The translations under genes and the position numbers were made by a program. A DNA stretch of 33,950 nt, taken from Cytophagaceae bacterium (GTDB lineage Bacteria; Bacteroidota; Bacteroidia; Cytophagales; Spirosomataceae). The notes beneath the pieces were generated by a model that was given only the letters and a program-made list of their open reading frames with translations, was not told where the DNA came from and did no database searches. Positions 14,935-23,724 of the stretch are shown one piece after another. Each line of letters starts with the position of its first letter. Position 1 is the first letter of the stretch. The stretch spans positions 112,123 through 146,072 of the forward strand of contig JAGOAA010000005.1 of assembly GCA_017984215.1 (NCBI GenBank), written 5' to 3'.

Positions 14935-15753
14935 TTACTCAGATAACACGAACGTGATCGGCTGTGTAAAGCGAGAACGCACTGGGCGACCCGATTGCTT
15001 ACCAGGAGTCCATCTTGGTACCGATTTAATTACACGTACGGCTTCTTCGTCGCAACCGAAACCTACAGATTTCAAAACTTGAACGTCTTGGATTGTACCG
15101 TCAGTGTTCACAACGAACTGAACGTATACTTTACCTCCCACGTTTGCACGTTGTGCAGCAGATGGGTAACGTAAGTTTTTCTGCAAGAAGGATCCGAATG
15201 CACGGGGTCCTCCAGGGAATTCTGCTTGCTGCTCAACCGCTGTAAAGATTTCATCTTCAGCTGGTTTAGGCGGCTCTACTGGCTCAGCGCCTTTTGCATC
15301 TGGATCTACTGGTGGCTCATACGTTTCCGATTCACCTTTAACAGATTCAGCTGCTGTATTACCCTTTACCTCTTCAGGTGGCGGCTCAGGCTTCGTTACT
15401 TCCTCATCATGCTTGATTTCTGGAGGTAAGAATTTCGTCGTAGTCACCTTAGGAATTTCTTTGGGTGGTGGCGGCGGTGGCGGTGGAGGCAACTCAACCT
15501 TCTTGGTTGGAGCTGGCTTATCCAGTTTCATTACTTCAGCAGTCACCTCAGTCTTTTCTTCTGATTCTGCAGTCAACTGTTTCCAGAAAGCTGCAATCAA
15601 AAGAGCACCGACAAAGAGTGCAGAGCCTAGTAATACCGACCGCTTCATTACTTTAGGATACGTCTTCCGAAGAACAAAAGCACCGAATTCACGGTTTTTG
15701 TCTTTGAAGATAATATCGTCCAAAGTAGCATCTTGGCTTATTACTTGTGACAT
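14935..15753 (-). CDS. tonB: TonB family energy transducer
   Basis: The 272-aa protein transfers proton motive force from ExbB-ExbD to outer-membrane TonB-dependent receptors (SusC-like in this phylum). It has a cytoplasmic N-terminus of about 36 residues with DKNREFGAFVLRKTYP, common in Bacteroidota TonB proteins, and one TM segment at about 39-56. A long periplasmic Pro/Glu/Lys-rich linker follows, including nine consecutive Pro near residue 90. The C-terminal TonB domain (about 180-272) begins with AEFPGGPRAFGSFLQKNLRYP and ends PITFVLSE. It is the fourth gene of the exb cluster, 34 bases after the second exbD. Confidence 0.95.
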   Translation of the reverse strand: MSQVISQDATLDDIIFKDKNREFGAFVLRKTYPKVMKRSVLLGSALFVGALLIAAFWKQLTAESEEKTEVTAEVMKLDKPAPTKKVELPPPPPPPPPKEIPKVTTTKFLPPEIKHDEEVTKPEPPPEEVKGNTAAESVKGESETYEPPVDPDAKGAEPVEPPKPAEDEIFTAVEQQAEFPGGPRAFGSFLQKNLRYPSAAQRANVGGKVYVQFVVNTDGTIQDVQVLKSVGFGCDEEAVRVIKSVPRWTPGKQSGRPVRSRFTQPITFVLSE

Positions 15754-15787
15754 AATATTCGTTTAATTTAAAATTAATTTAATAGGT

Positions 15788-16303
15788 CTATTTACCTGAT
15801 CGTTTAATCAAAGCTTCCGTATCCGGATCAATTTCCAACAAAGCATAACGCTTATTGTTAGTAATTGCACACTCATCAAGCATATCAATCATATTACGAT
15901 ATTTTGCTTTTTTCGTAGGCTTAATTACGATGGTAAAATTAGAACCAACTTTCGCCTTAAGATCCGCAATAACCTTGCGAATGCCTGTTTCAGAATAGTT
16001 GGTCACCTGCATTACTGTACCTGCTTCAGTAGGAATACCTTGATAATAATACACCTTCGTTTCGTCTGGGCACACGGTTAGTGTTTCAGACAATTTAACT
16101 GGTGAAGTTTCCTTCGTATCCGTTTTATCAGGCATGTTTAATTGCATGGTAACGGGTTTTGCTAACGTAGTCGTTAACATAAAGAAAGTGATCAACAAGA
16201 AGCCTAAGTCCACCATAGGTGTCATGTCGATTTTGGTCGACATTTTTTTACTACGCTTCTTCCCGCCTTTCTTCCCGCCGCCGGAGCTATCTATTTCTGC
16301 CAT
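15788..16303 (-). CDS. exbD: ExbD/TolR-type biopolymer transport protein (second copy)
   Basis: The 171-aa protein has a basic Gly/Lys-rich cytoplasmic start and one TM helix in DMTPMVDLGFLLITFFML. Asp32 corresponds to the membrane Asp of ExbD (Asp25 in E. coli) that carries protons. A periplasmic domain follows, with the TIVIKPTKKAKYRNMIDMLDEC segment typical of the family. It is longer than E. coli ExbD (141 aa). Two dissimilar ExbD copies next to each other are usual in Bacteroidota and may form a heteromeric partner of the ExbB pentamer. Confidence 0.95.
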   Translation of the reverse strand: MAEIDSSGGGKKGGKKRSKKMSTKIDMTPMVDLGFLLITFFMLTTTLAKPVTMQLNMPDKTDTKETSPVKLSETLTVCPDETKVYYYQGIPTEAGTVMQVTNYSETGIRKVIADLKAKVGSNFTIVIKPTKKAKYRNMIDMLDECAITNNKRYALLEIDPDTEALIKRSGK

Positions 16304-16329
16304 TTCTGTTTGTAATTAAAAATGAAAAC

Positions 16330-16929
16330 TTATTTCGGTTTATTTTCCGGACCAGTTACCAATTGGAAGATATTGATGTTCTGAGCTTGCAAAGTACCGA
16401 TGATATCAGCAAACACTTTGTAATTAGACTCTTTATCTCCTTTAATAGCAACCTTTAACTCTGGATTAGACAATTTCGCATAACCCACCCAATACGACAA
16501 CTCGTTATTTGATGAATCAATTGGAATTCCCTTGCTTAGCTTTTTAGCTTCTGAAGGTTTCATATTCAACACCTGACGCATAGCTCCAAGAGGATAGCCT
16601 ACAATTTCCGAAGCCATAAAGTTCTTCTTCATTTCAGCCGTTACAGCGATTCCATAGCGATTAGCCATACGCTCTAACATAAACTCTCTTGCCATTTGAT
16701 CATCAGTTGCCAAATAAACGCCTCCTTCTGGTGAAACACTAACCATTAGCATACCATCTTTCGTATTCAAAGGTTTCTCTGAGATAGATGATGGTGGCGT
16801 GATTGTAACTGCCTCTTCTGGACGGAACTTCGCGGTTAACATGAAGAACGTCAAAAGAAGGAAAGCCACATCACACATCGCTGTCATGTCGAGTGAGACA
16901 CTATGTCGTTTAGCTTTAACTTTTGGCAT
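16330..16929 (-). CDS. exbD: ExbD/TolR-type biopolymer transport protein (first copy)
   Basis: The 199-aa protein carries the ExbD signature SLDMTAMCDVAFLLLTFFML with membrane Asp20. Its periplasmic domain has an insertion (about 60-130) compared with standard ExbD before the closing part VAIKGDKESNYKVFADIIGTL. A Cys lies next to the proton-carrying Asp, where most family members have Ile or Val. It sits 68 bases after exbB and 26 bases before the second exbD. Confidence 0.93.
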   Translation of the reverse strand: MPKVKAKRHSVSLDMTAMCDVAFLLLTFFMLTAKFRPEEAVTITPPSSISEKPLNTKDGMLMVSVSPEGGVYLATDDQMAREFMLERMANRYGIAVTAEMKKNFMASEIVGYPLGAMRQVLNMKPSEAKKLSKGIPIDSSNNELSYWVGYAKLSNPELKVAIKGDKESNYKVFADIIGTLQAQNINIFQLVTGPENKPK

Positions 16930-16997
16930 AACAATTATTTTTTTGAACAGTGAATAAAATTGAATGAAAGGGCAAAGCCCCTAAATCAGTTCAAATA

Positions 16998-17834
16998 TTA
17001 ATTGTGATGCGTAGCGTAGTTTTGGTTAACACTTAAGCCGATCTCATCAATGCTGTAAGTTAACTCATCAATTTTCGCTGTAAATACGTTGTATGCAATG
17101 ATACAGATCGCTGAAGTACCGATACCTAATGCAGTATTGATAAGGGCCTCAGAGATACCATTTGCTAACGCTGATGAATCTGTAGATCCACCTGAGTTAC
17201 CTAATGAAGCAAAGGCCTTGATCATACCAACTACCGTTCCTAAAAGACCGATCAAAGTAGATACTGATGCCAATGTTGCAATGATAGTCAAGTTTTTCTC
17301 CAACATTGGTAATTCCAATGAAGTAGCTTCTTCAACTTCTTTGCTCAATGCAGCTAATTTTTGCTCCTTGTCTAAAGAAGTTTCAGAAATTAACGCTTTG
17401 TATTTTTTGATAGCAGATAATGTAACGTTACCTACTGAACCTTTTTGCTTATCACAAGCTTTCAAAGCTGCTTCAACATCATCTTTGTCTAAAGCTGCTT
17501 GTACCGAACGTACGAATGCGTTCACATCACCAGTACCTTTTGCTTTACCGATTGTGAATAAACGCTCAATTGAGAATGTTAATGCAGTTAAGAAACAAGT
17601 CATCAAAACTGGCACGATAACTCCACCTTTGTAAACGACACCAAAGTAATCGCCTGGTAGTGGGTGTCCTTCTGTTGTTCCGCCTTCAAAGTGAGATGGA
17701 TCTCCCATTACAAAGTTGTAAATAGCTAATGCAATGGCAAAAAGAACAATTAGAATTAAACCGGCAGAAATTCCACCTGATTTTTTTTCAGTTGCAGCTG
17801 GCTTAGCAGCTGGCTTTGGTTGTTGTGTACTCAT
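16998..17834 (-). CDS. exbB: ExbB/TolQ/MotA-type proton channel protein
   Basis: The 278-aa protein is the proton channel that powers TonB. An Ala/Pro/Lys-rich N-terminal extension of about 20 residues is followed by TM1 (about 24-42), an FxGxYKGG periplasmic segment, TM2 ending FSIERLF, a cytoplasmic domain of about 90 residues, and TM3 and TM4. In the last part, LIGLLGTVVGMIKAFASLG and ALINTALGIGTSAICIIAYNVF are the family hallmarks, with the conserved Thr and Gly residues lining the pore. It is the first gene of the cluster and has a promoter box about 110 bases upstream. Confidence 0.95.
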   Translation of the reverse strand: MSTQQPKPAAKPAATEKKSGGISAGLILIVLFAIALAIYNFVMGDPSHFEGGTTEGHPLPGDYFGVVYKGGVIVPVLMTCFLTALTFSIERLFTIGKAKGTGDVNAFVRSVQAALDKDDVEAALKACDKQKGSVGNVTLSAIKKYKALISETSLDKEQKLAALSKEVEEATSLELPMLEKNLTIIATLASVSTLIGLLGTVVGMIKAFASLGNSGGSTDSSALANGISEALINTALGIGTSAICIIAYNVFTAKIDELTYSIDEIGLSVNQNYATHHN

Positions 17835-17943
17835 TAGTTTGGTAATTTGGGGTTAAAGAATTATTTTTTTGTTAATAAAACTTGTTGAAAAATGCGGGAG
17901 TAGTTTTCATAGTTTATACATCCTTAGCTTTTTTCGGTGAAAG

Positions 17944-17951
17944 CAAAAGTA
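17944..17951 (-). promoter_or_regulatory. -7 promoter element of the exbB-tonB cluster
   Basis: On the minus strand TACTTTTG matches TAnnTTTG. The nearest TTG (17977-17975) is 23 bases upstream, at the long end for a -33 element. The leader before exbB would be about 100 bases. Confidence 0.6.
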
Positions 17952-18156
17952 ATAGAATTCTCAATTAATTTGCACAAGTCCATTTCTCTTGACTACCCAA
18001 AATACTTTCACATCCCACAACGCTATTGTATTATCTTGATATTTTATCGGAAAATCCCCCCTTTATTAGGTACTTTTTTGAGAATTATTTTTTTAAAAAA
18101 ATTTCAAAAAAAATTAATTTAAACCTATTTACACGCCTTAAAGTACCAAAATACCG

Positions 18157-18164
18157 TACATTTG
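18157..18164 (+). promoter_or_regulatory. -7 promoter element of the DUF721 gene
   Basis: TACATTTG matches TAnnTTTG and lies 19 bases before the ATG, leaving a leader of about a dozen bases. No clear TTG is seen at -33; the A/T tracts upstream may help instead. Confidence 0.6.
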
Positions 18165-18183
18165 TATCCAATAATTTCAACCC

Positions 18184-18513
18184 ATGGACTCCCCTTTTAG
18201 CCCCAAAGGACCTCGCGCTGCAACCCGTAAAAACGATAGCCAACCGCTTAAAGAGGCGATTGAATCACTTTTACGTGTCTATAAACTGCAAAACCAGTTC
18301 GATGAAACTTCGATTGCAGCGAATTGGGCAGAAATCATGGGAAAACCTATTGCTGCACGAACCACAAAAGTTTATGCCAAAAACTTGAAATTATACCTTC
18401 AAATTGATTCAGCGCCCCTAAAAAAGGAACTCATCATGGCAAAACAAAAAATGATTGAATTAATTAATAAGCACGCAGGCAAAACCGTGATTCAAGAAGT
18501 GATCTTCCTGTAA
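18184..18513 (+). CDS. DUF721 / DciA-like protein
   Basis: The 109-aa protein matches DUF721, the family of DciA, which loads the replicative helicase DnaB in bacteria without DnaC. The family core runs from PLKEAIESLLRVYKL through the NWAEIMGKPIAARTTKVY segment to LYLQIDSAPLKKELIMAKQKMIELIN. The first 20 residues are basic and probably disordered. It is a short version, as usual in Bacteroidota, where the gene often lies near recF; that neighbour is absent here. DciA function is inferred from the family and not shown for this short type. Confidence 0.8.
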   Translation: MDSPFSPKGPRAATRKNDSQPLKEAIESLLRVYKLQNQFDETSIAANWAEIMGKPIAARTTKVYAKNLKLYLQIDSAPLKKELIMAKQKMIELINKHAGKTVIQEVIFL

Positions 18514-18644
18514 ATTGCCGAAGGTCCTATGTGTCAGTCATTTAAACTAAACCTGATACATATATATAGTAGCATAAGTTCAATCAAACCCCTTCGCATC
18601 CCAGAAAAATAAAACATATTTGTAGTCCATTTTCCCCTTAGCAA

Positions 18645-19547
18645 ATGATTACCCCCAAACTTCTACAACCAGGTGACCGCGTAGCCATTGTTTCTCCAGC
18701 TTCTCCTCCGAGTTCCGACCAATGGAAAAAAGGAATTGATGTATTGGAATCCTGGGGCTTAGAAGTTGTATTTGCCGAAAATTTTCTTGCCAAACACTTT
18801 GGACTAGCGGGAACTGACGAACAACGTCGGGCAGATTTTCAAAGCATGCTTGACGATAAAAGCATAAAGGCTATCTTCCCCTTGCGCGGTGGTTATGGCA
18901 GTAGTCGATTTTTAGACGCTTTGGACTTTTCCGATTTTAACGAGAACCCCAAGTGGATTATTGGATTTTCAGACATCACAGCCATTTTATGCCAAATGGA
19001 TCAACTCGGTGCTTCGAGTATCCACGGGCCAATGCCCAATAATTTCTGCCAAAAGGGAGGCGAAAAGGCGTTGCTTTCCTTGCACCAACTATTATTTAAA
19101 GGTGAAACGAATATTCAAATCCCATCACACCTCTCCAATCGACTAGGCGAAACGGAAAGTACATTAGTTGGCGGAAATTTATCTCTTCTAGCTCACCTGA
19201 TCGGTTCTGAAAGCTTCCCTAACCCCGCAGGGAAAATCTTGTTTATCGAAGAAATAGGAGAACGTTTGTACCATGTTGACAGAATGTTGGTCCAACTCAA
19301 ACGTGCAGGTTATTTGTCTCAATTATCAGGTTTAATCATCGGTGGATTTACCGATTGCGAAGAGGCTAAATTGGAAATCGGAAAAACAGTCGAAGAACTT
19401 GTCCTCGAACATTGTGCCGGCACAAACTATCCCATTGCCTTTAATTTCCCAGCAGGTCATATTCCAAACAATTTCGCATTGCCTTTTGGAACAAAAATCA
19501 ATTTCTTGGTAAATAATGAAAATGTCCAACTAACTGGACAGCTTTAA
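18645..19547 (+). CDS. LD-carboxypeptidase, peptidase family S66
   Basis: The 300-aa cytoplasmic protein matches the S66 family, which removes the terminal D-Ala from tetrapeptides during murein recycling (LdcA) or cleaves microcin C-type compounds (MccF). The catalytic Ser109 is in GFSD, Glu202 in FIEEIGE and His272 in FPAGH, giving the Ser-Glu-His triad in the right order. LQPGDRVAIVSPASPP at the N-terminus and PLRGGYGSSR near 80-89 are family signatures. There is no signal peptide. A near-consensus box CATATTTG at 18613-18620 may be its promoter; otherwise the 131-base gap upstream shows nothing. Confidence 0.92.
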   Translation: MITPKLLQPGDRVAIVSPASPPSSDQWKKGIDVLESWGLEVVFAENFLAKHFGLAGTDEQRRADFQSMLDDKSIKAIFPLRGGYGSSRFLDALDFSDFNENPKWIIGFSDITAILCQMDQLGASSIHGPMPNNFCQKGGEKALLSLHQLLFKGETNIQIPSHLSNRLGETESTLVGGNLSLLAHLIGSESFPNPAGKILFIEEIGERLYHVDRMLVQLKRAGYLSQLSGLIIGGFTDCEEAKLEIGKTVEELVLEHCAGTNYPIAFNFPAGHIPNNFALPFGTKINFLVNNENVQLTGQL

Positions 19548-19570
19548 GCGGTAGGCCATCGTTTAAACGC

Positions 19571-19578
19571 TAGTTTTG
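19571..19578 (+). promoter_or_regulatory. -7 promoter element before the YifB/ComM gene
   Basis: TAGTTTTG matches TAnnTTTG and ends 13 bases before the ATG. No good -33 TTG at normal spacing is seen. Confidence 0.5.
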
Positions 19579-19591
19579 ATAAAAAAAAATC

Positions 19592-21121
19592 ATGCTAGCA
19601 AAAACCTTTGGCTGTTCCGTTTTTGGTGTGAACGCGGCACTAATCACCATTGAAACCCACGTAGGACAAGGAAGCAAATGTCATTTGGTTGGTCTCCCCG
19701 ACTCCACGATCAAAGAGGCTATTCTGCGTGTTGAATCCGCCATCAAACAAATGGGTTGCTTTTTTCCCCGCCGGAAGGTGGTGATTAACCTTGCGCCCGC
19801 CAACGTTAGAAAAGAGGGGTCGGCCTATGATTTAGCGATTGCCCTTTCTGTGATCCAGGCATCTGAACAAATCGATTTGCTCGCTTTAGACCAATATGTC
19901 ATCATGGGCGAACTAGCGCTCGATGGCATCATTCGACCAATCAAAGGCGCCTTACCCATCGCAATGGAGGCCCGTAAAAATGGAATACGAAAAATCATTG
20001 TACCACTGGAAAATGCACACGAAGCTGCTTATGTGCAAGAGATGGAGGTTTTTGGGATGGAAACGTTGCAAGAAACAGTCCAATTTCTTCGCGGCAAAAC
20101 CTTTCACAAACCCGCCCAAATTAAACCACAAGTCCGAAAAACTTCCACACATGCCATTGATTTTTCACAAGTTCACGGACAAGAAATGGCAAAACGAGCC
20201 ATCGAAATCGCTGCCGCAGGAGGCCACAACCTACTACTCATCGGTCCACCTGGCGCGGGCAAAACCATGCTTGCCAAACGCATACCAAGTATTCTCCCGC
20301 CATTAAGTCTGCAAGAAGCGATGGAAACAACAATCATCCATTCTATTGCTGGCAAGTTGGGGGTCCAACAATCTTTACTAACCGAGCGCCCATTTCGTTC
20401 TCCACATCATAGTATTTCTGCTACGGCCTTGATAGGGGGAGGATCAAACCCGCAACCTGGCGAAATCACCTTAGCGCACCATGGCGTCCTCTTCCTCGAC
20501 GAACTGCCTGAATTTTCTAAACATGCCTTAGAGGTAATGCGCCAACCCCTAGAAGATCGCATTGTCAATATTTCACGCGCACGATATGCCCTTGAATTTC
20601 CCGCCAATTTTATGCTCATCGCGAGTATGAACCCTTGCCCCTGTGGATATTACAATCATCCAACGAAGGATTGCACTTGCGGCCCTGAAGTGGTGCAGCG
20701 ATATTTGAATAAAATCTCAGGGCCCCTATTAGATCGTATCGATTTACATATCGAAATATTACCCATACAATTTGAGGAAATGCGAAAGCATTCCATGCAT
20801 GAATCAAGCCACAACATTTTCGAACGGGTTGTTCGTGCGCGCCATATTCAAGAAAACCGATTTGCCCAATTTCCGCACATTAGCACCAATGCGATGATGG
20901 ATGGAGCTATGACCCGTCAACTGTGTGCGCTAGACGCACAATCTGAAAGTCGACTGAAGGCAGCCATGAACCAATTATCACTCTCAGCTCGCGCCTATGA
21001 TCGCATTATCAAAGTTGCCCGCACCATCGCAGATTTAGCCGAAAGTGAATGCATCTTACCAGAACATTTATCCGAAGCCATCGCCTACCGAAGTTTAGAT
21101 AGGGAAAATTGGGGAGGATAG
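19592..21121 (+). CDS. YifB/ComM-family Mg-chelatase-like AAA+ ATPase
   Basis: The 509-aa protein has the three-part YifB layout. The N-terminal domain (about 1-170, beginning LAKTFGCSVFGVNAALITIE with NLAPANVRKEGSAYDLAIAL) is a Lon-like fold. The AAA+ core follows, with Walker A GPPGAGKT at 218-225 and Walker B VLFLDELPEF near 297. A zinc-type Cys cluster lies in NPCPCGYYNHPTKDCTCGP, and the C-terminal Mg_chelatase_C region contains LSARAYDRIIKVARTIADL. ComM in Vibrio and Haemophilus is a hexameric helicase that drives branch migration during natural transformation; the role in Bacteroidota is not settled. It ends 25 bases before the thioredoxin-like start. Confidence 0.93.
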   Translation: MLAKTFGCSVFGVNAALITIETHVGQGSKCHLVGLPDSTIKEAILRVESAIKQMGCFFPRRKVVINLAPANVRKEGSAYDLAIALSVIQASEQIDLLALDQYVIMGELALDGIIRPIKGALPIAMEARKNGIRKIIVPLENAHEAAYVQEMEVFGMETLQETVQFLRGKTFHKPAQIKPQVRKTSTHAIDFSQVHGQEMAKRAIEIAAAGGHNLLLIGPPGAGKTMLAKRIPSILPPLSLQEAMETTIIHSIAGKLGVQQSLLTERPFRSPHHSISATALIGGGSNPQPGEITLAHHGVLFLDELPEFSKHALEVMRQPLEDRIVNISRARYALEFPANFMLIASMNPCPCGYYNHPTKDCTCGPEVVQRYLNKISGPLLDRIDLHIEILPIQFEEMRKHSMHESSHNIFERVVRARHIQENRFAQFPHISTNAMMDGAMTRQLCALDAQSESRLKAAMNQLSLSARAYDRIIKVARTIADLAESECILPEHLSEAIAYRSLDRENWGG

Positions 21122-21123
21122 TG

Positions 21124-21131
21124 TATTTTTG
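21124..21131 (+). promoter_or_regulatory. -7 promoter element of the thioredoxin-like gene
   Basis: TATTTTTG matches TAnnTTTG and lies 15 bases before the ATG at 21147. The box itself creates a TTG at 21129 that looks like an in-frame start codon. Confidence 0.55.
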
Positions 21132-21146
21132 AAAAAAAGAATCCGC

Positions 21147-22151
21147 ATGAGAATCCTATTAATCTGTATCCTAAGCACATTCATTTTCAGCAACAGTTTT
21201 GCTCAAAACCCATCGTTTAAACCCCTGGAAAGTTTTGATGCCATTTTTGCGCGGGCAAAAAAAGAAAATAAACCCATATTCTTTGAGGCTTATCTACCCA
21301 ACTGCTCGCATTGCATGGCGTATGATGTCACCTTAAAAAACCCAAAAATAAAGCAGTTCCTAGATAAAAACGTTCTCGCCTATCAACTCGATATCAGCAA
21401 ACGTGAAAATGGACTCTTTTTGCGTAAACAGAAAGTATATGTTCCTTCCACGCCGAGCTTCGTCATGTTGGGCCCGGATGGAAAACCATGGGATGTTCAA
21501 ACGATGGGCGATGAGTTAAACACCGTCGACGGAATCTTAACAAGCCTTCGAAAAGCGATCGATCCACAAAAACGCGATGAGGCGACCTTAAAAAAATACC
21601 AACAAGGCGCACGTGAATTCGAAGAAATGCTCGGTTTGGCGAATTTCACTCGGATGACCTTGGATACCGTACAGAATATTGAAATCGTCCAACAAATCAC
21701 AGAGGCATTGCCAAAAGACAAATATGAAACCGAATTAGGATTTCTATTAATCAGGAAAGTGATGCTTGACAACAACAATCCCTTGTTCAATCATTTTATC
21801 AACAACCTAGCTGTTTATCGAAAAACAAATGACTCGATCACGGTGAGGCAAGTGGCTGAAAATACATTAATGTCCACCTTATTTTCGAGTAGATCACGAA
21901 AATTCAGCCCTGAACGCATTGCGGGCATCAAATTTGGCTTAAAGCAAATTGGGCTCACGGATGCACAAATTGCCAATCGTTGCATTGTCCTCGAAGTGCT
22001 CATTGATCTAGACAAGGATCAGCTTGCTACCGCGACAGATCGAATCAAATCCCATTATCAAGGTAAGGAAATCCCGGCAAAAGAAAAGGATTTTTGGTGT
22101 AAATGGTTGACCCGAAAAGCTGACCCGAAAAATCCTTGTCCGCTACCCTAA
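21147..22151 (+). CDS. Exported thioredoxin-fold protein
   Basis: The ATG at 21147 gives the signal peptide MRILLICILSTFIFSNSFA and a 334-aa protein. An upstream TTG (21129) in frame overlaps a promoter box and was rejected. A thioredoxin-like domain covers about residues 25-135, with CSHC at 53-56 in place of the usual CGPC, and the cis-Pro segment VPSTPSFVML. The middle dipeptide Ser-His is close to the CxHC of oxidising DsbA-type proteins, but the surrounding sequence looks like the DUF255-type or thioredoxin_7 group. The C-terminal 200 residues are helical and match nothing I know. It probably handles disulfides in periplasmic proteins. It stands between comM and the M28 peptidase. Confidence 0.8.
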   Translation: MRILLICILSTFIFSNSFAQNPSFKPLESFDAIFARAKKENKPIFFEAYLPNCSHCMAYDVTLKNPKIKQFLDKNVLAYQLDISKRENGLFLRKQKVYVPSTPSFVMLGPDGKPWDVQTMGDELNTVDGILTSLRKAIDPQKRDEATLKKYQQGAREFEEMLGLANFTRMTLDTVQNIEIVQQITEALPKDKYETELGFLLIRKVMLDNNNPLFNHFINNLAVYRKTNDSITVRQVAENTLMSTLFSSRSRKFSPERIAGIKFGLKQIGLTDAQIANRCIVLEVLIDLDKDQLATATDRIKSHYQGKEIPAKEKDFWCKWLTRKADPKNPCPLP

Positions 22152-22157
22152 TACTTC

Positions 22158-22188
22158 TTGTTTAATTCTGCAAAATCGAGTAATTTTC
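22158..22188 (+). promoter_or_regulatory. Probable promoter of the M28 peptidase gene
   Basis: TTG (22158-22160), a 20-base spacer and TAATTTTC (22181-22188), which departs from TAnnTTTG only in the last base. The leader would be about 25 bases. Confidence 0.45.
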
Positions 22189-22219
22189 AGGATAACATAC
22201 GCTGTTTAACCAACCTACT

Positions 22220-23707
22220 ATGAAAAAAACCTTACTATTCTGTTTAACCGCATTATCACTGATTGGATTTACAAGTGCCATCCCGCTCGTTGGCGAGGAA
22301 TCATTCGAATCCGTCTTCAAGCGCATCAAAGAAGAAGTAGATACAAACTCGCAGGCATATTCAAGTTTGGGGACAGCATGTGCCACGATTGGGCATCGGT
22401 TAACGGGTAGTGAAAACGGAAAAAAAGCAGAGGAGTTCGCCTTTCAATTATTCAAGAAATACGGATTTCGAGATACAAAATACCAAGGTTTTCAAGTAGA
22501 AGCATGGGCGCGAGATACGGTGACCTTATCCGTCGCTCCACCCAAATCAGATGATTTCCGTGAAATCCCCGTGGTTTCGTTAGCATTAACGCCCGTTGAA
22601 TCTAAAATTCAAGGCCAAATTATTGACTGCGGAAATGGCTTGGATGCCGATTTTGCAGCGAAAAAAGATTTAGTTAAGGGGAAAATTGCCTTGGCAAACA
22701 TTGGTTTAATCGATGCCCCCGAAGGTAGTAAAAACCTACACCGCTCTGAAAAAACAGCTTTAGCCATCAAATACGGAGCAGCAGGTGTTATTTTTGTCAA
22801 TACTGTAAAAGGCCAAGTATTATTGACAGGAACTGCCTCTGTAACGGGCAATTTAATTACCATCCCAGCGGTTTGCATCTCCTTAGAAAGTGGAACTGAG
22901 ATAAGAAAATGGTTAGTAGATCAACCCGGTTTATTGAGCATGATCGAAATGCATAACGTTAGCCAACCGATTAAAGCGCGAAATGTGGTAGCAACCTTAA
23001 AAGGAGAAAGTAGACATCTACGCCATGAAAAAATCATCATCGGTGGACACTTGGATTCTTGGGATTTAGCAACGGGTGCAATCGATAATGGGATCGGTTC
23101 CTTCTCGGTTATCGACATTGCTCGCACCTTTAAGGCATTGGGCTTAAAGAGTAAACGCACCATCGAATTTGTCGCATTCATGGGAGAGGAAGAAGGCCTA
23201 CTCGGATCAAAAGCCTACATGGAACGCGCAAAAAAAACGGGCGAAGTCAATGAAATCGTCTACATGATTAATCTAGACATGGTGAATGATGTACGTGGAT
23301 TTAATGCGGGTGGCAGAGACGAAATGATGGGCCTATTAAAAGAAATTGGGAATAAAATAAAATCCATCGACCCTAGCTTTGCGAATGAAATCCATAATTC
23401 TGCCGGGCTGCATTCTGACCATCAAGTCTTCTTAATGGAAGGAATTCCCGCAGCTGACCCGGTAGGCAACCTAAGCAAGTCGGTATTAGATTGCTACCAT
23501 GCAAATTGCGATGCCTTTAACTTGGTGAACAAAAAAGAAATGGAAAACAATGTCAAATATACTTCGATGCTTTTGTACGCATTAGGAAACTCAAACACGA
23601 TTCCTGCGAAGAAATTAGACTTTTATTCCACACGTGATTTCTTCATTAAACATAACTTACGGCACGAATTAGAATTAGGTAATGAATGGCGTTGGGGAAA
23701 TAATTAA
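22220..23707 (+). CDS. Secreted M28-family zinc aminopeptidase with PA domain
   Basis: The 495-aa protein has a signal peptide (about 1-20) and the M28 fold of two-zinc exopeptidases. Metal and catalytic residues are visible: His277 in GGHLDSW, Asp289 in AIDNGIG, Glu323-325 in GEEEG (general base and ligand), Asp in INLDMV and His in CYHANCD near the end. A protease-associated (PA) domain is inserted at about 110-240, containing AIKYGAAGVIFVN. This layout resembles bacterial relatives of plasma glutamate carboxypeptidase. It likely trims peptides in the periplasm or outside the cell. No sorting domain follows. Confidence 0.93.
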   Translation: MKKTLLFCLTALSLIGFTSAIPLVGEESFESVFKRIKEEVDTNSQAYSSLGTACATIGHRLTGSENGKKAEEFAFQLFKKYGFRDTKYQGFQVEAWARDTVTLSVAPPKSDDFREIPVVSLALTPVESKIQGQIIDCGNGLDADFAAKKDLVKGKIALANIGLIDAPEGSKNLHRSEKTALAIKYGAAGVIFVNTVKGQVLLTGTASVTGNLITIPAVCISLESGTEIRKWLVDQPGLLSMIEMHNVSQPIKARNVVATLKGESRHLRHEKIIIGGHLDSWDLATGAIDNGIGSFSVIDIARTFKALGLKSKRTIEFVAFMGEEEGLLGSKAYMERAKKTGEVNEIVYMINLDMVNDVRGFNAGGRDEMMGLLKEIGNKIKSIDPSFANEIHNSAGLHSDHQVFLMEGIPAADPVGNLSKSVLDCYHANCDAFNLVNKKEMENNVKYTSMLLYALGNSNTIPAKKLDFYSTRDFFIKHNLRHELELGNEWRWGNN

Positions 23708-23724
23708 TTTCTCGCCATTTTGAT

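Larger units (their letters stand above)
17835..18183. other. 349-base divergent promoter region, very AT-rich
   Basis: This gap separates exbB (minus) from the DUF721 gene (plus). It holds a -7 box for each direction (17944-17951 and 18157-18164). Upstream of the plus-strand box there is a block of A- and T-tracts (about 18075-18120) that includes T7A7 at 18088-18101, a 14-base palindrome likely to bend DNA. No small gene or structured RNA is convincing. Confidence 0.7.

Noticed and set aside
15413-15766. Glycine-rich frame on the plus strand
   Set aside because: It is the antisense of the TonB proline-rich linker.
21129-21146. TTG start for the thioredoxin-like protein
   Set aside because: It overlaps the promoter box, and the ATG at 21147 gives a clean signal peptide.
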